Of a stretch of DNA of 64,000 nt, positions 51,034-60,700 are shown piece by piece. Positions within the stretch are counted from its first letter, which is position 1. The number at the start of each line of letters is the position of its first letter. Below the pieces are notes generated by a model, which did no database searches, was not told where the DNA came from, and saw nothing but the letters and a program-made list of their open reading frames with translations. The position numbers were made by a program, and so were the translations under genes. Source of the stretch: Endozoicomonas elysicola (GTDB lineage Bacteria > Pseudomonadota > Gammaproteobacteria > Pseudomonadales > Endozoicomonadaceae); assembly GCF_000710775.1 (NCBI RefSeq), contig NZ_JOJP01000001.1, positions 2,767,547-2,831,546 on the forward strand, given 5' to 3'.

Positions 51034-53424
51034 ATGAATAAAACAACCTCCCTCCTGGCTGCAGGGTGCCTGGCGGCATCATCCATGGTGTGGGCAGTCA
51101 ATGATCCGGTCAATATCATGCTGGTCACGGCAGATGATCTGGGTTATGAGGCCTACCAGCTGTTTAATAGCCAGGTGCCTGATCTGACGCCGAACCTGGT
51201 CAGCTTTGGCGATCAGGGTTTTCAGTTTGAGCACGCCTATATTAATTCATCAATCTGTCAGCCAAGCCGTTCGGTAATGTTGACCGGAAAGTACAGTACC
51301 ACATCCGGAATGATGGGCTTTATCCATATGAAGGATAAGGTGCCAACCGTGATGACGGAACTGGCCGCCAACGGTTATCGAACCGGGATCCTTGGCAAGG
51401 TGGGGCACTCTACCCCCGACCTGGATTACACCTGGGACTACGCCTATGATGCGGAAGACTTGGGTTCCGGTCGTTCACCCCAGCTTTATCACCAGCGAAC
51501 TCTTGACTACATCGAAGAGAGTAAAGCGGCTGGAAAGCCTTTCTTCCTGATGGTTAACTCCCATGACCCGCATCGGGCCTTCTATGACCCGGCAGAAGAT
51601 AACAACCCTGACGATGGACGACAGCCTTCAAGAATCTACTCACCTGATGAGGTTATTGTTCCCTCTTACCTGCCTGATTATCCGGAAGTCCGGCTGGATC
51701 TCTCCCATTATTACAATTCGGTAAGAAGGCTGGATGATACGTTTGGGCAGGTGATGGATGCTCTTGAAAAATCCGGTGAAGCAGACAATACACTGGTTAT
51801 GTTTGTTTCCGATAATGGCTCCGCCTTTCCCTTTGCCAAGGCCAATACCTATCTGGCCAGTACCAAGACTCCGTTGCTGGTGCAGTGGCCGGAAGGTGGT
51901 TTAACGACGAATGTTGTGGACTCCCGACATGTGGTCTCGCTGGTTGATTTGATGCCGACCATGCTGGAGGCGGCGGGTATACCCATTCCGGATACTGTGG
52001 ATGGTCGTTCATTTCTACCGTTAATGAGGGGCGAGCAGCAGAATGACTGGGATTACGCCTATTCCCAGATTGATTACAAAATCAGTGGGCCGGCGACCCC
52101 CATGAGGGCTGTCCAGAGTAAGCAGTATGGTTATACGTTTAATGCCTTCGTGGGTTATGCGGAATTTCAGGTGGGCTACGATAAGGAAATTATCGAGCTG
52201 ATGGAAAACTCCGGAGACCCGGAGCAGGTTGCCCGTGCTGAATTCTTTCGAACCCGCATACCTGAAGAGTTTTACGACCTGAAGAGTGATCCCGATAATC
52301 TGGTTAACCTGATTGATCATCCCGAACATCAGGATCGAATCAACCGGTACCGTACCCGTATAAGGAACTGGATGGTTCAGACAGACGATCCGGTTCTTGA
52401 GATCTTCGATGCCTGGACTGATCCGAAAAACGACGCTGGCGACCCTTTGAGTATTTCCATTTCCGGCCTGACTGACGAACAGGTAGCCAGTGTTCAGGTG
52501 GTTAATTATGGCAATAAGGATCTTTCCAGCACAACACCGGCTGGAACCCTGCAGTTTGAAATCAGCGATATTCATGATCTGGACGAATCGGTTAACCGGG
52601 TCACCGTTGCCATGAGCAGTGAAGATGGTCAGGAAGCGAAAGTGGATATTACCGGAGCCGTCTATTCATTTGCCGGTTCCGAACGTGTTCAGACCGTGAA
52701 TATTCCCCTGAGCTGCTTTGCAGGTGTGGACTTTTCGCAACTGGATAAGCCATTTGTTCTGAAAACGGATTCGTCGGTTAACCTGGTACTGGGGAATATT
52801 AACCTGGCTCCTGAGAGAGCGGGTAACAGTCTGGATCTGGCCTGTGAGCCGGCAGGCGTTGTGCTTTCGGGGCCGGCTTCCCAGTTGCATGGACCGAATG
52901 GCAGTGATGTTCCCTGGCAGATCAAAACCAGTGGACAGAACCTTTCCAGGCAGAGTGATGCTCATCTGGTAGACAGTGAGGGAGGCTGGATTGATCAACA
53001 GGGAACCATCACCGGCAAAGTACCTGCTGATTTCACTAAGTCCAGTGCTGGAGTGAGCCTGGTTCCTGCAGACAATCAGAACCCTGAGTTGGTGGACATC
53101 AGTAAATACCTTGAAAATGGGGCGCTGGTGTTTGATCTGCAGGTGGATACCAGGGGTAGCATGGACACCAAAGTGGTTGTTCAACTGGATACCCTGAATG
53201 GAGGAAACTCGATCAAACAGGAGTTGATGGATTATTCAGCAACAGCGTTTAAAGAACAGCGGATCTCACTCAAGGACTTCTTTACGGATAAGGATGGAAA
53301 GGTTCAGGTCAATGGCGTGCAGTCCATTACCCGGCCCTTTATGTTTAAGCTGGAAAATTCTGCCAACAGCTTCAATGAAGCTGAATTTGATATCAGGAAT
53401 GTGCGGCTGATGATGACCCCATAG
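51034..53424 (+). CDS. Exported sulfatase fused to tandem ExoP-type C-terminal modules
   Basis: 796 aa from the ATG at 51034, the same N-terminus as the paralogue at 56028. Signal peptide of about 21 residues; sulfatase domain to about residue 465 with TADDLGYEAY, formylglycine motif CQPSRSVMLTGKYS (Cys75) and MFVSDNGSAFPFAK. Residues ~470-796 are extra. Two related beta-rich modules can be seen, the first with VNIPLSCFAGVDFSQLDKPF (about 557) and the second with NGALVFDLQVDTRGS (about 690). This NGALxFDxxV and PLSCF pattern is that of the ExoP C-terminal galactose-binding-like domain of marine GH3 exo-glucanases. The tail probably binds glucan and guides the sulfatase to it. A clear terminator follows. 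Confidence 0.9.
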   Translation: MNKTTSLLAAGCLAASSMVWAVNDPVNIMLVTADDLGYEAYQLFNSQVPDLTPNLVSFGDQGFQFEHAYINSSICQPSRSVMLTGKYSTTSGMMGFIHMKDKVPTVMTELAANGYRTGILGKVGHSTPDLDYTWDYAYDAEDLGSGRSPQLYHQRTLDYIEESKAAGKPFFLMVNSHDPHRAFYDPAEDNNPDDGRQPSRIYSPDEVIVPSYLPDYPEVRLDLSHYYNSVRRLDDTFGQVMDALEKSGEADNTLVMFVSDNGSAFPFAKANTYLASTKTPLLVQWPEGGLTTNVVDSRHVVSLVDLMPTMLEAAGIPIPDTVDGRSFLPLMRGEQQNDWDYAYSQIDYKISGPATPMRAVQSKQYGYTFNAFVGYAEFQVGYDKEIIELMENSGDPEQVARAEFFRTRIPEEFYDLKSDPDNLVNLIDHPEHQDRINRYRTRIRNWMVQTDDPVLEIFDAWTDPKNDAGDPLSISISGLTDEQVASVQVVNYGNKDLSSTTPAGTLQFEISDIHDLDESVNRVTVAMSSEDGQEAKVDITGAVYSFAGSERVQTVNIPLSCFAGVDFSQLDKPFVLKTDSSVNLVLGNINLAPERAGNSLDLACEPAGVVLSGPASQLHGPNGSDVPWQIKTSGQNLSRQSDAHLVDSEGGWIDQQGTITGKVPADFTKSSAGVSLVPADNQNPELVDISKYLENGALVFDLQVDTRGSMDTKVVVQLDTLNGGNSIKQELMDYSATAFKEQRISLKDFFTDKDGKVQVNGVQSITRPFMFKLENSANSFNEAEFDIRNVRLMMTP

Positions 53425-53458
53425 GGAATTACTTCCTGAGAGTTCAATAAACGAGAGG

Positions 53459-53495
53459 GCCAATGAAATAACTGACGTTTCATTGGCTTTTTGTT
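53459..53495 (+). terminator. Rho-independent terminator of sulfatase 5
   Basis: GCCAATGAAA / TTTCATTGGC, 10 perfect base pairs with a 9-base loop, followed by TTTTTGTTT. It starts 35 bp after the stop codon. The rest of the gap to 53717 is A+T-rich and shows no further signal. Confidence 0.9.
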
Positions 53496-53717
53496 TATGG
53501 ATGGAATACAGATTGCTGACATTTCTTCCAGAGGGAAAGCTAGTCAAGAATACACAGAAAATCCTTGTGGGAAAATAAGAGAATACAGTCATTTATTATG
53601 CCATTAATCAGTTCTATAGTTTTGTTACCAAACAGACTGAACCATCTACAGAGTCTGACAAATGCTATCAAGCTGATTAAATGAGGAGCCGTTCAGCATG
53701 ATTCAAGAGGTGTATTC

Positions 53718-55017
53718 ATGGATGTGCTGATACTGACGGCGCTGATTCTGCTGAACGGCGTCTTTGCCATGTCTGAGATTGCTCTGGTATCGGCCCGTAA
53801 AAGCCGTCTGCAAAAGCTGGCTGATAAAGGGGATGCCGGGGCTGCCCGCCATCAAGCTGGGTGAAGAACCGACCCGATTTCTTTCGACGGTGCAGATTGG
53901 TATCACGGTAATTGGTCTGCTGAATGGTATCTATGGTGAGGCGGCGCTGGCAGCGCCCCTGGCCGAGTATATGTCCACCTTTGATATTTCCAGAAAAACC
54001 GCATCGGCTGCATCTACGGCGATTGTCGTTATTGGTATTACCTATTTGTCCATTGTTGTGGGCGAGCTGGTGCCCAAAAGGCTGGCGCAGCTTAACCCCG
54101 AATTGTTTGCCCGTATGATGGCAAGACCACTCAGCCTTCTGGCGCTGCTTTCCAAACCCTTTGTCTCCCTGCTGGCCTGGTCAACGGATTTACTGTTGCG
54201 TTTATTGGGGAAAAATGGAGGTGAATCGGAAGAGAATATTATCGAAGAAGATATTTTTGCTCTGGTTAATGAAGGTTCTCGCAGTGGGGTTATTGAAGCC
54301 CATGAGCGTGACATGGTGAGGAATGTGTTCCATCTCGATGATCGGAAAGTCTCGTCATTGATGACACCACGCAGTGAGATGAAGGCATTTGACCTGCGTA
54401 AATCCCTGGATGAGAACCTGCAGTGCCTGCTGGCCTGTGGTCATGAGCGCTTCCCGGTAATTGATGGGGATATGGATAACCCCATCGGGGTGTTATCCGC
54501 CAAGCAGCTGTTGAACATCAAGTTCACCGGGGCAGGGGATCATGATGCGATTAAAGCCGTTACCCAGCCAGCGGTGTTTGTCCCCAAAAGTTGGAGTGGC
54601 TCGCGGCTTCTGGAGTTTTACCGCCAATGCAATGATCACCTGGTATTTGTGGTTGACGAGTATGGAGATCTGAAAGGCATTGTGACCCATGGTGATCTGC
54701 TGGAGGCTCTGGCCGGTGAGTTTAAATCCAGTCTTCCAGAGGATAACTGGTCTGAGCAACATGTTGATGGCAGCTGGACCATGGATGGACTGATACCGGT
54801 TTCCGTGTTCAGAGACCTGCTCGAACTGGATAGCGTTCCGGACGAGAGCAAGCGTGGCTACCATACCCTGAGTGGCATGATGATGTGGTGCCTTGGCGAG
54901 ATGCCGAAAGTCGGCGAATCGGTCGAGTGGGAAGGCTGGCAATTTATCCTGCTGTCGGTGGAAGGTAACCGACCAGAAAAAGTACTGGTGAGGCGAAAAC
55001 TGGGTAGCAGCTCTTGA
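53718..55017 (+). pseudogene. CNNM/CBS-domain transporter gene (hemolysin C/CorC-like) with a frameshift
   Basis: The ATG at 53718, with AGAGGTG 7 bases upstream, begins MDVLILTALILLNGVFAMSE, the usual start of CNNM-type (UPF0053) proteins. That frame stops at 53862 after 48 codons. From about 53848 the protein continues in the next frame (AIKLGEEPTRFLSTVQIGIT) through the DUF21 membrane domain, two CBS domains (LMTPRSEMKAF; FVVDEYGDLKGIVTHGDLLE) and a C-terminal CorC_HlyC domain to 55017. Removing one C from GCCCGCC near 53845-53850 would give the family sequence DAGAAAAIKLGEE. So either the gene carries a one-base insertion or the sequence has an error there. Whole family members are Mg/Co efflux-type proteins of about 430 aa. 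Confidence 0.85.
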
Positions 55018-55059
55018 ATAGCGGTCAATGAGCTGCATTTCCTGAGAGCAGGTGGTTGA

Positions 55060-55488
55060 TTAATGACCCGTCTGCTCGTCTGGCATCAGGCTTTCCTTGG
55101 TTGGGTAATGGTTGCTCATCAGGTCAATCATCTTTTCACCACGGACATCGGCAAAACCGGTGGCAATATTGTCAACCCCGACAACGGTGCCATCCCCATC
55201 GACGGCAATATCCGCGATTAATCCATTACTGTCTGTTACCTGCAGAGTAAAGCTGTTATTCGTTCCGTGACTCAGGCCATCACCATAGAGAACCACTTTG
55301 TCAGGATCTGGCTCTGGAGCGGGCTCTTCTATGCAGTCCGGTGGGCATGGATCCGGAGCAGGATCTTCAACCGCCGGTGGCGGTGTGATGGTACTGGAGT
55401 CTGATTCATCATTACAGCCGGTAAGGAGTGTGGTCGCACAGGTGATCACTAAAACAGGCTGAATCAGCGATTTGCAAAACTTGTTCAT
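55060..55488 (-). CDS. Small lipoprotein with a sulfatase-like C-terminal tail
   Basis: 142 aa. Signal with lipobox LLTGCNDE, then a Pro/Asp/Glu-rich linker (PAPDPCPPDCIEEPAPEPDP) and a short beta-rich part (NSFTLQVTDSNGLIADIAVD). The last residues, KMIDLMSNHYPTKESLM, match KMRALMKTHYPTKNSLM near the end of the sulfatase at 56028-57554 in 12 of 17 positions. No family is recognised. It may be a remnant of a lipoprotein-sulfatase gene that lost its middle, or a small partner sharing a docking tail. GAAACGTTTT lies about 78 bases upstream. Confidence 0.75.
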   Translation of the reverse strand: MNKFCKSLIQPVLVITCATTLLTGCNDESDSSTITPPPAVEDPAPDPCPPDCIEEPAPEPDPDKVVLYGDGLSHGTNNSFTLQVTDSNGLIADIAVDGDGTVVGVDNIATGFADVRGEKMIDLMSNHYPTKESLMPDEQTGH

Positions 55489-55565
55489 TGTTGTTTGTTA
55501 TCCCCGTCTCGCGTGTGATAACAGCACTGTTTTCCAGTGCATCAGGTATCTGAAATGATAAAGTA

Positions 55566-55575
55566 GAAACGTTTT
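55566..55575. promoter_or_regulatory. LacI-type operator candidate before the small lipoprotein gene
   Basis: GAAACGTTTT with the AAACGTTT core, 78 bases before the minus-strand start. It lies in a 539-bp gene-free gap (55489-56027) that also contains the promoter elements of sulfatase 6. Confidence 0.55.
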
Positions 55576-55797
55576 TTTAAGATGGGTAGATTATCAGGAG
55601 AGGTAACAGGATGCACAGGCATAAAGGGCTGGCCAGTATTTTTTATGACACCCGTCAACAGAGTGGCCGGAAATAAAGGGCTTTCAAGCGGTTCAGCCTT
55701 GCAAAAAGCACACATTTCCCTTTCAGAATGAAAAGCAGTGCTGATGCTCAGCCGGTTAATACAGGAATGAAAAAGCAGAGAAAAGTTGTGTTAGCTT

Positions 55798-55933
55798 CTG
55801 ATGTAAATCAATAAATTGATTATTTCATCATACGCCTGTTTTTGGGTTTTTTTCTTAACTTGTTGTTTATTATGGTTTATTCTTTATTTCGGTCATTTTT
55901 TGTCCCCTTGAAAGTATTCTGCTGAAACGTTTA
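55798..55933 (+). promoter_or_regulatory. Promoter region of sulfatase 6: FNR-type box and LacI-type operator
   Basis: CTGAT-GTAA-ATCAA (55798-55811), one base from the FNR consensus, and GAAACGTTTA at 55924-55933 inside TGAAACGTTTATATT. The order, spacing and flanks repeat those before sulfatase 5. The ATG lies 95 bases after the operator. Confidence 0.6.
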
Positions 55934-56027
55934 TATTTGCGCTGTTTCGAAAATATGCAGCCCATATCAGAGGCCATGGTTTCTGTCCGGGCAAATAGGG
56001 TGATTTTCAGGATCAGGGCAATACATT

Positions 56028-57554
56028 ATGAATAAAACAACCTCCCTGTTGGCAGCAGGGTGTCTGGCTGCTTCTTCAATGGTCAGTGCCGCCAGCGCGC
56101 CGGTGAATATCATGTTGATTACCGCCGATGACCTGGGGTATGAGGCATACAGCCTGTTTAATAATGAGTTGCCAGACCTGACACCGAACATGGATCAGTT
56201 TGCTGCTGAAGGTGTTCAGTTTGAGCATGCCCATGTCAATCACTCGATCTGTCAGCCCAGCCGTGCCGTTATGCTGACCGGTAAGTACAGTACCACTTCC
56301 GGAATGATGGGCTTTATCCATATGAAGGATCAGGTACCAACGGTTATGACGACGCTGGCCGAACATGGCTATCGTACCGGTATTCTGGGCAAGGTAGGTC
56401 ACTCCAGCCCGGATCTGGCTTATCAGTGGGATTACTCATTTGATGCCAACGACCTTGGCGCAGGCCGCTCTCCCCAGTTGTATCATCAGCGTACCAAAGA
56501 TTATATCGAGCAGAGTAAAAAAGCCGGCAAGCCTTTTTTTCTGATGGTGAACTCCCACGACCCTCATCGAGCTTTCTATGATCCGGCAGGTAAAAGACAG
56601 GGTGGGGATGAGAAAACGCCCTCCAGACTTTATACCCCGGATGAAGTAACCGTACCTTCTTATCTGCCGGACTACCCTGAGATTCGTCTTGATCTCTCCC
56701 ATTATTACAACTCGGTTCGCCGTCTGGATGATACCTTTGGGCAGGTTATCGATGCCCTGGAAGAGACCGGTGCAGCGGATAACACCCTGGTCATATTTGT
56801 TTCAGACAACGGTTCTCCATTCCCTTATGCCAAGGCCAATACCTATCTGGCCAGTACCAAAACCCCGCTGCTGGTTCAGTGGCCGAATGGCAAGCTGGAG
56901 AACGGTTCAGTGGATGATGAGCATGTTGTGTCCACGGTTGATCTGATGCCAACCATGCTGGAAGCGGCAGGCATTGATATTCCTGATACAGTGGATGGTC
57001 GTTCATTCCTGCCATTATTGAAAGGCGAGGAGCAGGATAACCGGGACTACACCTTCTCCCAGATCGACTACAAAATCGGTGGACCGGCAACGCCAATGCG
57101 AGCGGTTCAGAGTAAAGAATTTGGCTACACCTTTAATGCTTTTGCCGGCTTCTCCGAGTTTAAAGTGGGCTACGATCGTCAGGCGATTAATCTGATGAAG
57201 CAGTCTGATGATCCCGAAATGAAAGAGCGGGCAAAGCACTTCAGAAAGCGGGTACCAGAAGAGTTTTACGACCTGAAGAACGATCCAGACAACATCAACA
57301 ACCTGATTGATAACCCTGAATACCAGCAGGTCATCAAACAGTACCGGGCCAAACTGGAAGAGTGGATGGCGAAGAATGAGGATCCGGTCCTTGAGATCTT
57401 TAATCACCGTGATGATCCCCAGAAGATGCGAGCGTTGATGAAGACTCACTACCCAACGAAAAACAGTTTGATGTCCAAGGCACAGAAGGAACATATGGCC
57501 GCGAAGAAAGCCGAGAAGCGCGCACGGCGTAAGAACAACAAAGACAGTAGTTAA
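56028..57554 (+). CDS. Exported sulfatase, paralogue of sulfatase 5 without ExoP modules
   Basis: 508 aa. The first ~460 residues follow sulfatase 5 closely, from the identical start MNKTTSLLAAGCLAASSMV through the formylglycine motif CQPSRAVMLTGKYS (Cys75), ILGKVGHSSPDL and FVSDNGSPFPYAK. Instead of binding modules it ends with a short tail containing THYPTKNSLM and a Lys/Arg-rich end (KKAEKRARRKNN). The HDPHRAFYDP and GKVGH segments recall sulfamidase-like S1_8 enzymes. Gene and promoter were evidently duplicated together with those of sulfatase 5. Confidence 0.93.
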   Translation: MNKTTSLLAAGCLAASSMVSAASAPVNIMLITADDLGYEAYSLFNNELPDLTPNMDQFAAEGVQFEHAHVNHSICQPSRAVMLTGKYSTTSGMMGFIHMKDQVPTVMTTLAEHGYRTGILGKVGHSSPDLAYQWDYSFDANDLGAGRSPQLYHQRTKDYIEQSKKAGKPFFLMVNSHDPHRAFYDPAGKRQGGDEKTPSRLYTPDEVTVPSYLPDYPEIRLDLSHYYNSVRRLDDTFGQVIDALEETGAADNTLVIFVSDNGSPFPYAKANTYLASTKTPLLVQWPNGKLENGSVDDEHVVSTVDLMPTMLEAAGIDIPDTVDGRSFLPLLKGEEQDNRDYTFSQIDYKIGGPATPMRAVQSKEFGYTFNAFAGFSEFKVGYDRQAINLMKQSDDPEMKERAKHFRKRVPEEFYDLKNDPDNINNLIDNPEYQQVIKQYRAKLEEWMAKNEDPVLEIFNHRDDPQKMRALMKTHYPTKNSLMSKAQKEHMAAKKAEKRARRKNNKDSS

Positions 57555-57590
57555 TTTTTAAGAAGTCATCGGTTGGTCGCTGATGCCCTT

Positions 57591-57704
57591 GACCCTGTAT
57601 GGAGTTACCGGGAGCTGATTGTGTTCTCAGTCAGGTTTGCAAACCCCTCATTGTGCAAACCTGGTGACGATCCGCTGCCAGTAGGTCCATCAGGGTCTTT
57701 TTTT
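57591..57704 (+). terminator. Terminator structure after sulfatase 6
   Basis: A run of seven Ts at 57698-57704 follows TCCATCAGGGTC, which can pair with GACCCTGTATGGA at 57591-57603 (one bulge). Between them sits a second hairpin, CAGGTTTGCA / TGCAAACCTG (57632-57663). The combined structure is a likely terminator. Confidence 0.68.
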
Positions 57705-57775
57705 ATGTCGTCAAATGACCAGCCTCATATCAGTTAAGTTTGGCAACATTGTAAAGCTTGTCTGGGGGACATTTT

Positions 57776-60700
57776 GTGAAGGTCGAAAATCCAGTGGGTC
57801 ACGTACGACAAAGGTTGAGCATAGCCGTTCGAATTGCCCTGTTTTCCGGACTGGGCATGGCGTTGTCCGCCTGTGGTGGCGATGAGTCAGGAGGGGAAAC
57901 GGTAACGCCTCCACTCCCACCACCTGTCATAGATATTGCTATTGAACCATGGTCATTTGATGGCAGTAATGGGGATCTGGTCAGTGCAGCCCAGGTCTCC
58001 GGGTTGTATGCCGCAGCTGATAGCAGCGGCGACTTGATAGAAATTCGTGATATTCATGAAACCGTTCTGCATGAAATATCGGTGGGTGAGCTGTCTTCAG
58101 TGTTGCCTGATTTCAGTTTCAGTGGCGAAAACGGTATCTGTGGTATGACTCTGACGCCATCAGGCCGTTTTCTCTATATAGCAGCCTGTATGGAAGGAGA
58201 GAGTGATAATAAGGACGCTATTGTCGCTTATAACACCAATACCAGGGAGCTGACACTTCTTGACCGGGTAACACTGGTTACTGACGAGGTAAGGCCCGTT
58301 GGAATGACTTACTTCAAAGGCCAGCTTTATGTGGGCGGGGATGCGGGAATTCATCGATACGATGCCACCCGGAACCGCGTCTTTGACGTTCGTAACAACA
58401 ATCTGGATGTTACTGGTCAGCTGGTGGCTACTCAGCAGCCGGTTACTGGTCTCGCCGTGGATATGGTGGATGAAAAAATTTACTTCACCACACAGGGCTC
58501 ACTGAACCGTATGCAACCTGATGGCTTTGGCATGACCACGCTCTCTTCAGGAGTCGGATTTGACAGGGTAACCATGGGGGCGGTCTATGGTAATGACGAC
58601 TCTGATGGACTGTTCCTTCTGAAACACATTGCTGATGGCTCCCGAATTCTGAAGATACCGTCCGAAGCGCTACGAGCTGGCCAGCCGGTTAGCCCAGAGG
58701 TTTATGCCGAGCTTGACTATACAGTGGATGATATTTCAGCCACTGCCGATGGTCGGATGATGCTGGCAGCCCAGCAGATCCAGATGATGAGGGATAACAC
58801 AGATCCACGATTGAGCTACCAGGACTGGTTGCAGGATGAACTCCACCAGTATTACCTGGCCATAAAGAGTCTGGTTGAAGACGGCAGTATTGAAGGAACC
58901 AGTACCTTATTGGGCAGGCCCGGCTTTCTGTTAAGCAAGATCGTTCAGGAAGGGGGGAGTCCGGACAAATCACCGGTAGCGGATAATGTGGGCTGGGCGC
59001 TGTTTCTGTTGATGGCCATTGACCAGGTGCAGCCAAATCCCGAGATCGAACGGCTGGTGGAATTGTTGATTGAGCGTCATGCAGGCCTGTATTCCGATGG
59101 TTATGGTGGCGTGCGCACAGTGGACGGTCATTTTGTCCGAATGTACGGCAGCGATGGCCTGCCCAAAACAGGTGGACCGGAAAAGTCGCAACCGCAGGTT
59201 TATGTCAGCATGAAGTTTCTGCCTGCCGCTTATAAGGCAGCAGAGATGTACCCGCACAATGAACGTTTGCAGACTTACAAAGAGTACCTCAGGCAGTTGC
59301 TGCAGCGTTCATCCGATACCATTCGAGCCAACCAGAAAATTACCTGGACCAATGACGATTATGGTCCGTTACTTAACAATAATGCCATGTCCAATGAAAC
59401 CTGGCTGTTCGGGGATATCGGTGCAGCCCAGGACCCATTGGCGACTGAAGATTATGCACACTATGTTTATGATCGCCGTAACTTTGTCTATGACCATTGG
59501 CTTAAGGGGGAGGCAGTCATAAGGGCTGGGCATTCAGCCTTTATTGTGATGGGGGGGACGCTGATACTCAAACATCATGCAGAAGATGCGGGCTGGGCAG
59601 CTTTCAACCGTAACTACTATGCTGCGACCATGGCGGAAACCGATGATATGGGAGCTCCCTATTTTGGCGGATTCTCGGCAGGGAACCAGCCGACGTGTCC
59701 GACTGGAAATGAGGACTGGTGTGGTGGATACCATGCGGATGGTCCCTCCGATCACCCCAATGACATTATCCATTTTCCCGCCGTCCTTGGCTTTGGGCAG
59801 CATGGCCATACGCCGGCAGTCGTCGGAGCCTACATGGCTTATCGCGATGGAAAGCGTCAGCCAATGAATAATGCTGCGGGCGGTGAGCCGATCAATATGC
59901 TGACCCGCTGGTCCATGGCAGAACCTGATTACACGATGAAAGCGGTCGGTATTGCTGACTTCTGGTTTGGTGGTGTTGGCCTGGTTGAAGCCATTCAACC
60001 GGGTACCGTTGACCGTTTCCGGGCTGAATTTTACCGGCCGGATCTGGAAGTGGAACGGAGCAACGGTCAAACGACGCTCCATTATTCAAACATTACCCCC
60101 AGAAAAGTGATCGGGCATGATGGTCAGAAAGAAACTCATTACGGCTATCAAATGTCACCATTCAACTTGCCTGCCGGTATCAGTCATCAGGATTATGAAA
60201 TTATTGACCCAGAGGGTGAATGGCTGGAGCTGGAAGATTTGGTCAGTGAGCTGGATGGAAAGAGCAAACGCTTCTCCAATCCGGGTTTTGAAAATGGACT
60301 CGATAGCTGGACAACCAACGGCGATGTGACTGTGGTAGACAGTGAAACTGGCAGTGCTGCTCAAGTTTCAGGTGTTGGTGCTCTTGGTCAACCGCTTGAA
60401 CTGTCCATGGATCTTCCAGGCACACGTTATCGGATTAGCAGTACGTCAGAAATGAAGCAGGGGAGTGGCAAGGGGTATATACGGCTGCAGTGGCGGGCAT
60501 CAGAAGATATTCTGGACCCTGTTCTGGAAGAAGCGGTCAGTAATGAAATAACCTCAGTTGGCAGTGGGCAGGCGTTATCCGTCGTTACTGAAAAGCCTGC
60601 AGGTGCTGGCTACCTGCATATCAATTATGTAACGGAAGGTGCTGACAGTGTTTTTCTGTTTGATAACACCGCAGCCGTGCGGCAGGGGGCTGACTCCCCT

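Noticed and set aside
53718-53864. A separate 48-aa membrane peptide before the CNNM/CBS gene
   Set aside because: It is the normal N-terminus of the same family; a one-base shift explains the split better than a separate small gene.
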